From CAWAYH01 sp963786195 (GTDB taxonomy: Bacteria; Acidobacteriota; Vicinamibacteria; Vicinamibacterales; 2-12-FULL-66-21): a DNA stretch of 64,000 nt. Position 1 is the first letter of the stretch. Each line of letters opens with the position of its first letter. Made by a program: the position numbers and the translations under genes. The stretch is from NCBI GenBank assembly GCA_963786195.1, contig CAWAYH010000010.1:1-64000 (forward strand), written 5' to 3'. Below are positions 45,610 to 60,445 of this stretch, in pieces. The notes beneath the pieces were generated by a model. That model made no database searches. It worked only from the letters and a program-made list of their open reading frames with translations, and was not told the DNA's origin.

Positions 45610-47005
45610 CCACGACACTCGTCAGGAACGGCACGATCGTCACGGCGTCGGACCGCTACGAAGCCGACCTTTACATCGACAAGGGCGCCATCACGCTCAT
45701 CGGACGCGGGCTCACGCTGCCCGCGGACACCGTCGTCGACGGTTCGGGAATGTTCGTGATGCCAGGCGGCATCGACGTGCATACGCACCTCGACATGCCC
45801 TTCGGCGGCACGAAGTCCGCCGACGACTTCGAGACCGGCACCGTCGCCGCCGCCCACGGCGGGACGACCACGCTGATCGACTTCGCCATTCAGGATTTCG
45901 GTGCGGGTCTGTATCCGGCGTTCGAAGGATGGATGGCTCGAGCCGAGGGAAAAGCCGTCATCGATTACGCCTTTCACGTGATCGTCCGGGAGCTGACCGA
46001 CCAGGTCTCGATCGACATGGATCGCATGGTCCGGCGTGACGGCGTGACGTCGTTCAAGCTCTTCATGGCGTATCCCGGCGTCTTCATGGTGGACGACGCG
46101 ACCATCTTCAAGGCGCTGCTGAAGACCCGCGAGAACGGCGGCCTGATCTGCATGCACGCCGAGAACGGCGGCGTGATCGATACGCTGGTCAAGGAGGCGC
46201 TGCGGAAGGGGCAGCGCGCGCCGAAATACCACGCGCTGACGCGGCCGACGAGGGCGGAGGGCGAAGCGACAGGCCGCGCAATCGCGCTCGCGGAGATGGC
46301 CGGCGTGCCGATCTACATCGTCCACCTGTCGTGCGCCGACGCGCTCGAGAAGGTCAAGCAGGCGCGCGACATGGGGCTTCCCGCCTACGCGGAAACGTGC
46401 CCGCAGTATCTGTTCCTGTCGTACGACGACTACGAGCGCGAGGGGTTCGAGGGCGCCAAGTTCGTGATGTCGCCGCCCCTGCGCGAGAAGTGGCACCAGG
46501 ATGTGCTCTGGAAGGGCATCCTCAGGAACGACCTGCAGGTCGTGTCAACCGATCACTGCCCCTTCTGTATGAACGAGCCGCCGCAGAAACAGCTGGGCAG
46601 CGATGACTTCTCGAAGATCCCCAACGGCGCGCCAGGCATCGAGACGCGGCTGATGCTCCTCTGGGATGGCGGTGTCCGCACGGGCGGATCGACATGCATC
46701 GCTTCGTGGAAATCGTGTCGGCCAACCCGGCCCGCATGTTCGGGTTGTGGCCGCGCAAGGGCACGATTGCCGTGGGCTCCGACGGGGACCTCGTGCTCTG
46801 GGATCCCAAGCGGACGGTGACGCTATCGGCCAAGACGCATCACATGCGCGTCGACTACAACCCCTACGAGGGGCGACTCGTCCAGGGCGCTCCCTCGATG
46901 GTGATCTCCCGCGGTGAGGTCATCGTGGACGATGGCAAGTTTACCGGCGCGCGCGGCCGCGGACAGTTCGTGAAACGCCAGCCCGGTCCGCCGCTGGTTT
47001 CGTAG
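45606..47005 (+). CDS. hydA: Dihydropyrimidinase (cyclic amidohydrolase), one frameshift
   Basis: About 466 residues. Metal site of the amidohydrolase family: H-x-H in GGIDVHTHLDMPFGG, carboxylated lysine in TSFKLFMAYPGVFMVD, His in ICMHAENGG and IYIVHLSCADALEKV, Asp in VVSTDHCPFCMNEPP. The FKLFMAYPG and NGAPGIETR motifs are those of dihydropyrimidinases. It opens dihydrouracil or dihydrothymine to N-carbamoyl-beta-amino acids in the cytosol. At about 46684 one C appears lost (GGCGG where GGCCGG is expected after VRTG); the frame resumes with RIDMHRFVEIVSANPARMFG and ends at 47005. ATGA overlap with preA, 30-base gap to mmsA. Confidence 0.93.
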
Positions 47006-47035
47006 TTCCGCCGACTTCAGACGCGGGGCAACTTT

Positions 47036-48554
<1,519 letters not shown>

Positions 48555-48589
48555 CCGTCACGTCCCTTTCTCCGATCGGGAGGGCAGTC

Positions 48590-49566
48590 GTGGTGAAGGG
48601 CTTCAGGCTGACGTTCGTCCTGGTGTGTCTCCTGGGTCTGCCGCCGCAAGTCCACGGGCGGCAGCAGACCGGCCAGGGCACTCCTCCGCCGTGGACGCTG
48701 ACCGAGGCGCAGATTCGGGAGATGGTGGGGCGCGTGCGCGCCGGGCGCGATCTGACGCCCGCCTCGTGGCCCGACGGCGCGCGCGTCGCGGTGGGGCTGT
48801 CGTTCGATCTCGACAACGAGACAGGCACGCTGCGGGACGGATCGAGCAGTCCGGCGCTGATGTCCGCAGGGCGAGTACGGATCGCGCGCGGGGCTGCCGC
48901 GCGTGCTCGCGCTGCTGGACAAGCACGGCATCGCCGCGTCGTTCTTCGTTCCGGCCGTGAGCGCGATGCTGCACCAGGATTCGATGAAGGCCATCGTGAC
49001 GCCGGGCCGTCACGAGGTCGGGCTCCACGGATGGATTCACGAGCGCAACTCGCAGCTCGACGGCGCCACGGAGCGCGAGCTCCTGACCCGCGCGTCGAAA
49101 GCGCTCGAGGCGGCCACCGGCAAACGCCCGGTCGGCATGCGCACCCCGTCGTGGGACTACAGCCCGACGACGATTCAGATTGCGAAGGAGCTCGGGCTCC
49201 TCTACGACAGCAGCCTGATGGCTGACGACCGGCCCTACGAGGTGCTCGCCGCGGGTCAAGCCCACCGGCATCGTCGAGCTGCCGGTCGAGTGGATTCTCG
49301 ATGACTTTCCCTACTTCTGGATGGACCGCACGTCGACCGTGCGTCCGACGATGACGCCGGATGAGGTGTTCTCGATCTGGAAGGCCGAGTTCGACGTCGC
49401 CTACGAGGAGCGCGGGATGTTCATCCTGACGATGCACCCGCACGTCATCGGCCACCGCGCGCGCATGGCGATGCTCGACCGTCTCGTGACCTACATGAAA
49501 TCGAAGCCTGGCGTCTGGTTCGCGACCCACGAGCAGATCGCCCGCCACGTGAAGAACCAGAAGTAG
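48590..49566 (+). CDS. Exported CE4/polysaccharide-deacetylase-fold protein of the PuuE/imidase type, two frameshifts
   Basis: About 325 residues from a GTG at 48590 with GGGAGGG 5 bases upstream. Signal peptide VVKGFRLTFVLVCLLGLPPQ. NodB-like fold: VAVGLSFDLDNETGT (first Asp pair), GLPRVLALLDKHGIAASFFV, VGLHGWIHERNSQLDGATER (H-x3-H metal motif), KRPVGMRTPSWDYSPTTIQI, LGLLYDSSLMADDRPYEV, VELPVEWILDDFPYFWMD. The order EYGSRAGLPR...YDSSLMADD...ELPV-W-LDD-PYF is what I know from allantoinase PuuE and bacterial cyclic imidases, rather than from chitin deacetylases. Extra bases near 48871 and 49256 break the frame. In this operon an imide- or hydantoin-type hydrolase makes sense, but a leader peptide would place it outside the cytosol. 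Confidence 0.78.
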
Positions 49567-49567
49567 C

Positions 49568-49626
49568 GTCCGGCTTCAGCGGCCGGCTTCAGCCGGACCC
49601 TTCGTCTAGTTTCAGCCGGACCCTTC
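49568..49626. repeat. TTCAGCCGGACCCTTC direct repeat with inverted arm
   Basis: TTCAGCCGGACCCTTC occurs at 49588-49603 and again at 49611-49626 (23-base period). GTCCGGCT at 49568-49575 is the inverse of AGCCGGAC at 49591-49598. The element fills the gap between the CE4 and ACT genes. Confidence 0.7.
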
Positions 49627-49642
49627 CACGCTGGAGGCGTTC

Positions 49643-50023
49643 ATGAAAGATTTCGCGATTCGCCTTTCACACCGCCCCGGGGAGCTCGCGCAGGTCGCGG
49701 CCATGCTCGCGCGCTATGGCGTCAACCTCAAGTCGCTCGCGGGGCTCGCGACGACTGACGGCCGGGCCACGATCCACATCCTGCCCGACGATCCCGAGCC
49801 GGCGCGCGCCGCGCTCACCAAGCATCAGATTCCGTTCACCGAAAACACGGTCGTCACGGTGCTGCTCGAAAACAGGGCTGGAGAGCTCGCGCGCATCAGC
49901 AAGAAGCTCGGCGACGCGCGCGTGAATCTCCAGGCCATGTACGTCGTCGGGCTCGTGGACAACCTCGTGGAGCTTGCGATCGTCACCGACGACGCGGAAA
50001 AGGCGCAGCAGGCGCTGGACTGA
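49643..50023 (+). CDS. Tandem ACT domain protein
   Basis: 126 residues from the ATG at 49643, preceded by TGGAGG. Two ACT units: FAIRLSHRPGELAQVAAMLA with YGVNLKSLAGL in residues 1-65, and TVVTVLLENRAGELARISKK with LGDARVNLQAMYVVGLVD in residues 66-126. ACT domains bind small ligands, often amino acids, at dimer interfaces. There is no catalytic domain, so this is a stand-alone sensor or regulator. As last gene of the pyrimidine operon it may sense a pathway intermediate. Its 3' end overlaps the convergent membrane glycosyltransferase gene by 41 bases. Confidence 0.85.
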   Translation: MKDFAIRLSHRPGELAQVAAMLARYGVNLKSLAGLATTDGRATIHILPDDPEPARAALTKHQIPFTENTVVTVLLENRAGELARISKKLGDARVNLQAMYVVGLVDNLVELAIVTDDAEKAQQALD

Positions 50024-51596
50024 TCCGAGGCGCCTCTCGCGCCGGCTGCCGGATTGCGCGTGCGCGATCGAGGTGGCCCAGGCACCAGCGGCCGAACGTC
50101 AGGCTTTCACGCGGGCACGGGGATTCCTCCGAGATCTGCACAGATTCCCTGTCGTGCTCCTGAAGGATCCGCTGGTACTCGACGATTCGCACGACGTCCG
50201 AAGAGGCGACGGTCACGCGCTCCCTGGTCAGGAAATCCAGCTCATAGGCAGTCCAGTACGGCGCCCAGGCGTATTTCACGCCTTCGGCTTCGAGCAGGTT
50301 CGCGAGATCGCGGTACGGACGGGCAAGGGGATGGCGGATACACGCGGACAAGTACCGCGTGTGATCGGTAACCGTGAACAGCGCCCAGATTGCAATCAGG
50401 CTCAGGATGACGCGCCGCCAACGGACGCCGGGATCGACCGACAGCGCCAGCGTGAACACGCCGATCGGCAGAAACATCGTCAGCAGCGTGTAGCGCGCGA
50501 GCGGCCAGCCGCGAACGGCGCATCCGAGTACCGCATACACGAGCGCGGCCTGGATGGCGACCAGCACCAGATAGCACGGCAGCATCCAGCGATCGCTGCG
50601 GACCACCTGCTCTCTTTTCTGAACGACGACAACAACGCCCGCAGCGAGAGCGGAAACGAACAGCACGGCCATCCGGACGCCGCCCGTGACAATCGTGTGG
50701 TGGCCGAACACATGCGGCCTGGCCGTCCAGCCGAAGATGAAGCCAAGGTTCTCGGTCACCAGCCAGTGCAGGTTCGCTCCGAGCTCGGACGGATTCCAGC
50801 AGAGGAACGACCCCAGCGTCGCGAGCTGGCTCTGACTTCCGGCGATGCCGCCGGCCGTTCCGGGACCGGAGAGGTCCGCGTGAAGCTTCAGTGCGCCGAT
50901 CACGCTCCAGACTACGTTCATAGCGCCGAAGGCGACGAGATAGTCGCGGATGCGGCTGGGTCTGAAGGCGCGCCGGGAGACCACCTCGACGAGGAAGAGC
51001 GCGACGATCGCGTAAACGGTGAACTCGCGGTGTTCGATCGCGAACCCGGCCACCAGGCCGGCAGCGATCGGCCGATCGCGCAGCAGCCAGATCAGCAGGA
51101 CGTATAGAAAGGGCTCGATATTGCCGCCCTGCGCTTCGACCAGCATGCTCGAGACCGTCAGCGGAGGAGCGACGAAGAACAGCGCGATCGCGAGGGCGTG
51201 CGACGGCGGCAGGCCCTCGCGCCGAACGAGGATCCACACGAGCAGCCAGGCCACGATCAGGTTCACGGCCAGCAGAGGCAGCTTGAGCGCGGTCACGGAT
51301 GGCGCTGTCACCAAGAACAGCGGCGCCGCGAGCCAGGACTCCACGCCGAGCATGTAGTGCTGGCCGTAGAAATACAGGGGAAACGCGCGGGCCTCGGCCA
51401 GGTGCTTGGCCATGAGCCCGGTGATGGCCTGATCGGAATCGAAGTGCGCGGCTTCGACGAACACCCAGACGGTCGATCGGAACACGACCAGCGCCAGGGC
51501 GATGGCGACGGCCTCGCGGAATCCCGGCCGCCACGTGCCGGACCGGGTCATCGACGCGACAGGAGTCGGCCGCATCGTGTCAGGACATGATGGCAC
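49983..51596 (-). CDS. Polytopic membrane protein, GT39/PMT-like (GT-C fold)
   Basis: 537 residues with about ten hydrophobic helices. The first loop, HFDSDQAITGLMAKHLAEAR then FPLYFYGQHYMLGVESWLAA, has the Asp pair and GQxYxxG pattern of GT-C glycosyltransferases that use lipid-linked sugars on the outer face of the inner membrane. The last 150 residues are soluble (YRDLANLLEAEGVKYAWAPY). The acceptor (protein or lipid) is unknown. The final 30 residues are low in similarity to anything and basic, so the true stop may be slightly earlier if an indel lies near 50090. Starts at 51596; an ATG at 51551 is also possible. Confidence 0.75.
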   Translation of the reverse strand: MPSCPDTMRPTPVASMTRSGTWRPGFREAVAIALALVVFRSTVWVFVEAAHFDSDQAITGLMAKHLAEARAFPLYFYGQHYMLGVESWLAAPLFLVTAPSVTALKLPLLAVNLIVAWLLVWILVRREGLPPSHALAIALFFVAPPLTVSSMLVEAQGGNIEPFLYVLLIWLLRDRPIAAGLVAGFAIEHREFTVYAIVALFLVEVVSRRAFRPSRIRDYLVAFGAMNVVWSVIGALKLHADLSGPGTAGGIAGSQSQLATLGSFLCWNPSELGANLHWLVTENLGFIFGWTARPHVFGHHTIVTGGVRMAVLFVSALAAGVVVVVQKREQVVRSDRWMLPCYLVLVAIQAALVYAVLGCAVRGWPLARYTLLTMFLPIGVFTLALSVDPGVRWRRVILSLIAIWALFTVTDHTRYLSACIRHPLARPYRDLANLLEAEGVKYAWAPYWTAYELDFLTRERVTVASSDVVRIVEYQRILQEHDRESVQISEESPCPRESLTFGRWCLGHLDRARAIRQPAREAPRISPAPAAPFPRRR

Positions 51597-51772
51597 GGTC
51601 TTCGGGCGGGCGGGAGGCGGAAAAAGAAAAAGCCCGATGCGTTAATGCCGGATGGACGCCGCGTTACAATCGTGGATGTTTCGCTCGTTTCTCAGCCTCG
51701 AGCGATCAGCGGAACCCAGGCGAGGGAACGCCGAAACTGCCCTCGGCCGAAGGCAATCCGGAGGTCACGAAC

Positions 51773-52273
51773 GTGAAGCGACACACGATGGCCGTCGTCG
51801 CCCTGCTGCTGATGGGCAGCGGTGCGGCACACATGCAGGCCCCACCAATGACCGGGCAGCAGACCAAGTCACTCAATCTGAGCGCCTACGTCGAACTGTT
51901 GCGGAGCGACGTCCGCGCTGAGAAGGTCGCGATCATCACCGAGGTCATGGGCTTTACCGAGAGCGAGGATGCGGCGTTCTGGCCGATCTATCGCGAGTAC
52001 GACCTCGAGATGGCAACGCTCGGCGACGAACGGGTCGCGATGATCTCGGAGTACGTCAGCAACTATTCGAAGATGACCGACGCGATCGCCGAGAAGATTG
52101 CCGCCAAGGCCATCGACATCGACGCCCGACGACACGCGGTCAGGGCGAAGTACTACGAGCGCGTCCAGAAGGCGCTCTCGCCGAAAACCGCGCTGCGGTT
52201 CCTGCAGGTCGAGCACCAGCTGCTCCTGCTGATCGATCTGCAGATTGCCTCCTCGCTTCCCGTCGTTCAGTGA
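51773..52273 (+). CDS. Exported helical protein, unknown function
   Basis: 166 residues from a GTG at 51773 with CGGAGG 8 bases upstream. Signal peptide VKRHTMAVVALLLMGSGAAH. The mature part is almost all helix: LNLSAYVELLRSDVRAEKVA, FWPIYREYDLEMATLGDERV, AEKIAAKAIDIDARRHAVRA, KYYERVQKALSPKTALRFLQ. The pattern of helical hairpins with a 'SPKTALRFLQVEHQL' end is like CpxP/Spy (LTxxQ-type) periplasmic proteins, though the LTxxQ motif itself is absent. Probably periplasmic; chaperone-like or metal-sensing roles are only guesses. Its stop overlaps the next start (TGATG). Confidence 0.78.
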   Translation: MKRHTMAVVALLLMGSGAAHMQAPPMTGQQTKSLNLSAYVELLRSDVRAEKVAIITEVMGFTESEDAAFWPIYREYDLEMATLGDERVAMISEYVSNYSKMTDAIAEKIAAKAIDIDARRHAVRAKYYERVQKALSPKTALRFLQVEHQLLLLIDLQIASSLPVVQ

Positions 52274-53071
52274 TGAGACCAGCCATGAATACTCAGACGA
52301 CCAGGTGGATCACGTCGATGCTCGTGCTCGTCGCGGGCGTATCGCTTTCGGCGGACCGTGTCCGCTTGACATCCGGCAAGGTGATCGAAGGGATGTTCAT
52401 CGGCGGCGACAGCAAGAGCGTCCGTTTGCTGCTCGAGAACGGGCAGGTCTCGGAGATCCCGCTCGGGGAAGCTGTCGCAGTCGAGTTCACGCCGCGGAAG
52501 CCTGCGCCGCCACCACCGGCACCGACTCCAGCAGCGACTCCCGCGCCATCACCGGCACCCAAGCCCGTCACCGTTCCAGCCGGCACGACGCTCAACGTCC
52601 GGCTCACGCAATCGATCGATGTCGACGCCTCGCAGGCGGGCATGACGTTCAAGGGCCTGATCGACGACCCCGTGATGATTGACGGCTCGATCGTCATTCC
52701 GCGCGGTGCCTCCGCCGCGCTTCAGGCGGTGCACGTGCAGCAGTCCGGAAAGATGAAGGGGAGCGACAAGATTACGCTGAAGGTCAACTCCATCGGATTT
52801 GGGGGCCGGGTGTACGAAGTCACGACGTCACAGGTCGAAACCAAGGGCAAGGGAGAGGGCAAGCGAACCGGCCCGCAAGGTCGGCGGAGGCGCTGGTCTC
52901 GGTGCCATCGTCGGAGGCATCGCCGGAGGTGGCGAAGGCGCGGCGATTGGAGCGGCGGTCGGGGGGATCACCGGCGCGGCGGTGGCCAGCAGCGGTGAGG
53001 AGCACCTGAAGCTTCCGGCCGAGACCCGACTCCAGTTTCAGTTGGGCGCGGCCGTGAATATTCGGCGGTGA
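52273..53071 (+). CDS. Exported protein with proline-rich linker and glycine zipper, one frameshift
   Basis: About 266 residues. The ATG at 52273 overlaps the previous stop; the ATG at 52285 is the alternative and gives the cleaner signal peptide (MNTQTTRWITSMLVLVAGVS). N-terminal small beta domain (VRLTSGKVIEGMFIGGDSKS), a Pro/Ala-rich linker near residues 75-95, a central domain (VPAGTTLNVRLTQSIDVDAS; VIPRGASAALQAVHVQQSGK) and, after an extra G near 52871, a C-terminal glycine zipper (GGGAGLGAIVGGIAGGGEGA). Glycine zippers often insert into membranes. Coupled with the helical protein upstream. Function unknown. Confidence 0.75.
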
Positions 53072-53077
53072 GTCAGC

Positions 53078-54148
53078 TTAGAAGAAGAAGAACGCAACCG
53101 CCAGCATTCCGTAGACTACCAGAAGATACGCGCCCTCCAGCCAGTTCGACTCGGCGTCGACGACAATGGAGGACGCGATCCACACCGCAACGGCCACCGC
53201 GGCGACTTCGAACATCGTGAACGCGAGGTCCATCGGTTGGCCGACGATGAGGCCGAGGAAGACCAGGAGAGGAGCCACGAGCAGCGCCACCTGCACCGAC
53301 GATCCGAGCGCGATGTTCATCGCGAGATCCATGCGGTTGCGATGAGCCATGAGCACGGCCGAACTGTGCTCCGCGGCATTGCCGATGATCGGTACCAGGA
53401 TGATGCCGACGAAGAATTTCGAGAGACCCATCGCGGCCGTGGCCTCTTCAGTCGCGCCCACGAGCAATTCCGACATCACGCCAATCACCGCCGCGGATCC
53501 GACCAGGACCACCAGCGTCTTCGACATCGACCATGTGGCGCCGTCGCCATGGCCGTCCGATGACTCGGCGAACATCGCGCGGTGCGTCCACATCGAATAG
53601 ACCAGAGAGAGCGCGTAGCCCGTGATGAGGAGTACCGACGCGTACTCCGACATGCGGACCGTGGCGACTCGCTTGGGATCCGGGTGTACGGCGTGGAACA
53701 GCGCGGGGATGAGCAGGCCGGCAGCGGCAATGACGAGCAGCGGCACGTTGACGGTCGCCAGCTGGCGATTGAAGCGTTGCGTTTTGTACCGCAGGCCCCC
53801 CGCGAGCTGGGCGGCGCCCAGCACGAGCAGCAGGTTGCCGATGACCGAGCCGGTGATGGAGGCTTTCACGAGGTCGACGAGACCCGCGCGCAGCGCAAGA
53901 CCGGCGATGATCAGCTCGGCCAGGTTGCCGAGCGTGGCATTCAACAGGCCGCCAATCGTGGGACCGGTCCGGGCGGCAAGCTGCTCGGTTGCCTCCCCGA
54001 GCAGCGCGGAGAGCGGGATGATGGCGAGCGCGCTCAGCGCGAACACGAGGAGCGGCGGACCGTGCAGCAGGTGTGCGGCGACGGCCACGGGCACCGCGAT
54101 CAGCAGCCATTTCAGTATCGCGATGGCCCACCTCCGACGGAAAAGCAA
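53078..54148 (-). CDS. cax: Calcium/proton antiporter (CaCA superfamily, Cax type)
   Basis: 356 residues, eleven hydrophobic segments. Both alpha repeats with the acidic sites are present: GPTIGGLLNATLGNLAELII and FFVGIILVPIIGNAAEHSSA; the second pair of helices has ALGSSVQVALLVAPLLVFLG. Cax proteins use the proton gradient to move Ca2+ out of the cytosol. The open frame starts with a TTG at 54148, which lies inside the T run of the rrn terminator; no ATG exists near the N terminus. A GGAGG about 20 bases inside the frame suggests that translation may start a few codons later at a non-ATG codon. Convergent with the gene ending at 53071. Confidence 0.92.
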   Translation of the reverse strand: MLFRRRWAIAILKWLLIAVPVAVAAHLLHGPPLLVFALSALAIIPLSALLGEATEQLAARTGPTIGGLLNATLGNLAELIIAGLALRAGLVDLVKASITGSVIGNLLLVLGAAQLAGGLRYKTQRFNRQLATVNVPLLVIAAAGLLIPALFHAVHPDPKRVATVRMSEYASVLLITGYALSLVYSMWTHRAMFAESSDGHGDGATWSMSKTLVVLVGSAAVIGVMSELLVGATEEATAAMGLSKFFVGIILVPIIGNAAEHSSAVLMAHRNRMDLAMNIALGSSVQVALLVAPLLVFLGLIVGQPMDLAFTMFEVAAVAVAVWIASSIVVDAESNWLEGAYLLVVYGMLAVAFFFF

Positions 54149-54149
54149 A

Positions 54150-54181
54150 AGCCCGACGTTCTGTGTTCAGAACGTCGGGCT
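54150..54181 (-). terminator. rrn operon intrinsic terminator
   Basis: Perfect 14-bp stem AGCCCGACGTTCTG (54150-54163) / CAGAACGTCGGGCT (54168-54181), loop TGTT. In minus-strand RNA it is followed by UUUUGCUUUU. It lies 12 bases beyond the 5S gene. Confidence 0.95.
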
Positions 54182-54193
54182 CTGTGAGAATAC

Positions 54194-54312
<119 letters not shown>

Positions 54313-54442
54313 ACGTGAATTGGTTGCCTGGGGTTCGACAACCCGACGCGCCTGATACCTGCGCGGGAGTCGTCGATCATCCCAGACTATGTCAAAGAAC
54401 GCGTCGCCGGGATCCGGCGCTCGGCGCTCGGGATTCGCGAGC

Positions 54443-54483
54443 GACAACTGAGTATCCTGCAAACGGTAGTTAGTCCCGACCAC
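54443..54483 (-). other. 3' arm of the 23S precursor processing stem
   Basis: These 41 bases are the reverse complement, with four differences, of 57621-57661 on the other side of the 23S gene. One difference is a wobble pair in RNA. The arms would pair in the minus-strand precursor and bring the 23S ends together, the usual RNase III substrate. Confidence 0.85.
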
Positions 54484-54505
54484 CCATCCATTGTGCAAAT
54501 AGATT

Positions 54506-57504
<2,999 letters not shown>

Positions 57505-57620
57505 ATAAAAACCGGAACTAACGCTTGTCTGAGGCCGAAGCCTCGTCCATGCGATAGTTCCTTGCACACTGCAATGTGTGTATCCGCCTCCGCCCGCTTA
57601 CGCAAGCGTCGGCAGAACTT

Positions 57621-57661
57621 GTGGTCGGAAAAAACTACCGTTTGCAGGATATTCAGTTGTC
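57621..57661 (-). other. 5' arm of the 23S precursor processing stem
   Basis: Partner of 54443-54483 (37 of 41 positions complementary plus one wobble). It lies about 117 bases before the 23S 5' end within the 16S-23S spacer and overlaps a TTTGACAAC segment like the boxA/leader sequences of other rrn spacers. Confidence 0.85.
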
Positions 57662-57893
57662 AAAGATCATCCGGGGGAATCCGTCCCTCGGAATTTCTAT
57701 CGGTGGTCCTCGGGACTACTTCCCCCGGACCCCCTCGCTCGCTTCACTCGCGGGGCCCCAAAGCCCCGCTCCGTTCCGCTCGCGTAAACCTTCTGAACCG
57801 CCACTCGACGCTTGTTGCTGGCGTCAGCGGCGAGGCTGGGCCTCGGGCCCCAGCCGAGCGCAAACGCCGGAGGCGTTTGCCAACCAGACAAAG

Positions 57894-57966
57894 TGGAGAA
57901 TACCGGGCTCGAACCGGTGACCTCCTGGTTGCAAACCAGGCGCTCTCCCAGCTGAGCTAATTCCCC
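57894..57966 (-). tRNA. tRNA-Ala (anticodon UGC)
   Basis: 73 bases, minus strand: GGGGAAT acceptor, D arm AGCTCAGCTGGGAGAGC, anticodon stem-loop CTGGTTTGCAACCAG with anticodon TGC, T arm CCGGTTCGAGCCCGG, ending ATTCTCC plus discriminator A. CCA is not encoded (next bases CTT). Located in the 16S-23S spacer, as in many rrn operons. Confidence 0.97.
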
Positions 57967-58168
57967 GACATCTTGACTGCGGTGCGTGAAGTTCCGTGCG
58001 TGGTGAAGAGGAAAGGTAACCTGGCAGGTCCGCTTTGCCAACTCACCGCGCGCTACACACTACGCAATAGGCACTCCCTTTTTTTCAACCGCTCCCAGCT
58101 GGCCTGCCTCGCCGAAGCTCCGAATCGCCTGGCTTCTTGCACAGGCCAAGGCGCCCTGGAGCGAAGGC

Positions 58169-58245
<77 letters not shown>

Positions 58246-58256
58246 CGGATTCTCTC

Positions 58257-58275
58257 AAAACTAGATAGAACGTGC
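58257..58275 (-). other. 3' arm of the 16S precursor processing stem
   Basis: AAAACTAGATAGAACGTGC (plus strand) is an exact 19-base inverse of 60179-60197 upstream of 16S. The arms would pair in the precursor RNA around the 16S sequence. Confidence 0.85.
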
Positions 58276-58337
58276 GCGCACTTCCCGTGAATACCAGATC
58301 GATCGTTTCAAGTTATCGGGACATGCCCGACAAACTC

Positions 58338-59893
<1,556 letters not shown>

Positions 59894-60178
59894 AAGTGGC
59901 TCCGCGTCCGCCCTTGCGGGCCTCCGCGGAATCCGTTTAACGCTGATAGCCTGTTTGAATTGGCTCTCTAACGTTGTTCAGTTCGTCAAGTTAATGGATG
60001 GTTCACTGCCGGCCCCGAAGCAGAACTGACGCCTCGAAGCCGTTCGACACGCAGGACTCACGTCCCACGCCCCAACAGCGCCACCCGCTGATACTCGACG
60101 GGTTCCGACTCCGCACCCCCGGCGCTTCGACGAGACGAGCTCGACCGAAACGCCGACGGCCTTCGTCGGACTGTGCTT

Positions 60179-60197
60179 GCACGTTCTATCTAGTTTT
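60179..60197 (-). other. 5' arm of the 16S precursor processing stem, next to boxA-like leader
   Basis: Exact 19-base inverse of 58257-58275. In the RNA it directly follows GGTTCTTTGAAAAC, which contains a boxA-like TCTTTGA antitermination element. Confidence 0.85.
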
Positions 60198-60259
60198 CAA
60201 AGAACCAGGGTTTCGCGTCCCCTCCAACCCGCTCCAACCGTCGTAAGGGGAACCTTACG

Positions 60260-60288
60260 AGATTACTAAAACGTGTCGGTCCTGTCAA
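60260..60288 (-). promoter_or_regulatory. rrn promoter P2
   Basis: Minus strand: -35 TTGACA (60283-60288), 17-base spacer, -10 TAATCT (60260-60265). About 365 bases before the 16S 5' end. The -35 is followed by GGACCGACACG. Confidence 0.85.
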
Positions 60289-60371
60289 CCCGTGAAGCCC
60301 ATCTTGCCGGCCGAACCAGACCGTGGGAGGTGACGCACGGGCGGGACCAAGCGGAGGCGCGCGAAACATCA

Positions 60372-60400
60372 AGATTACGCGGTCCCGCCGGACCTGTCAA
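60372..60400 (-). promoter_or_regulatory. rrn promoter P1
   Basis: Minus strand: -35 TTGACA (60395-60400), 17-base spacer, -10 TAATCT (60372-60377): identical hexamers and spacing to P2, exactly 112 bases upstream. It starts about 45 bases past the stop of the methyltransferase gene. Confidence 0.85.
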
Positions 60401-60445
60401 CAGATGTATCGGTCGATCCGCGCAGCCAGCTCAGCCCTGCCAAGC

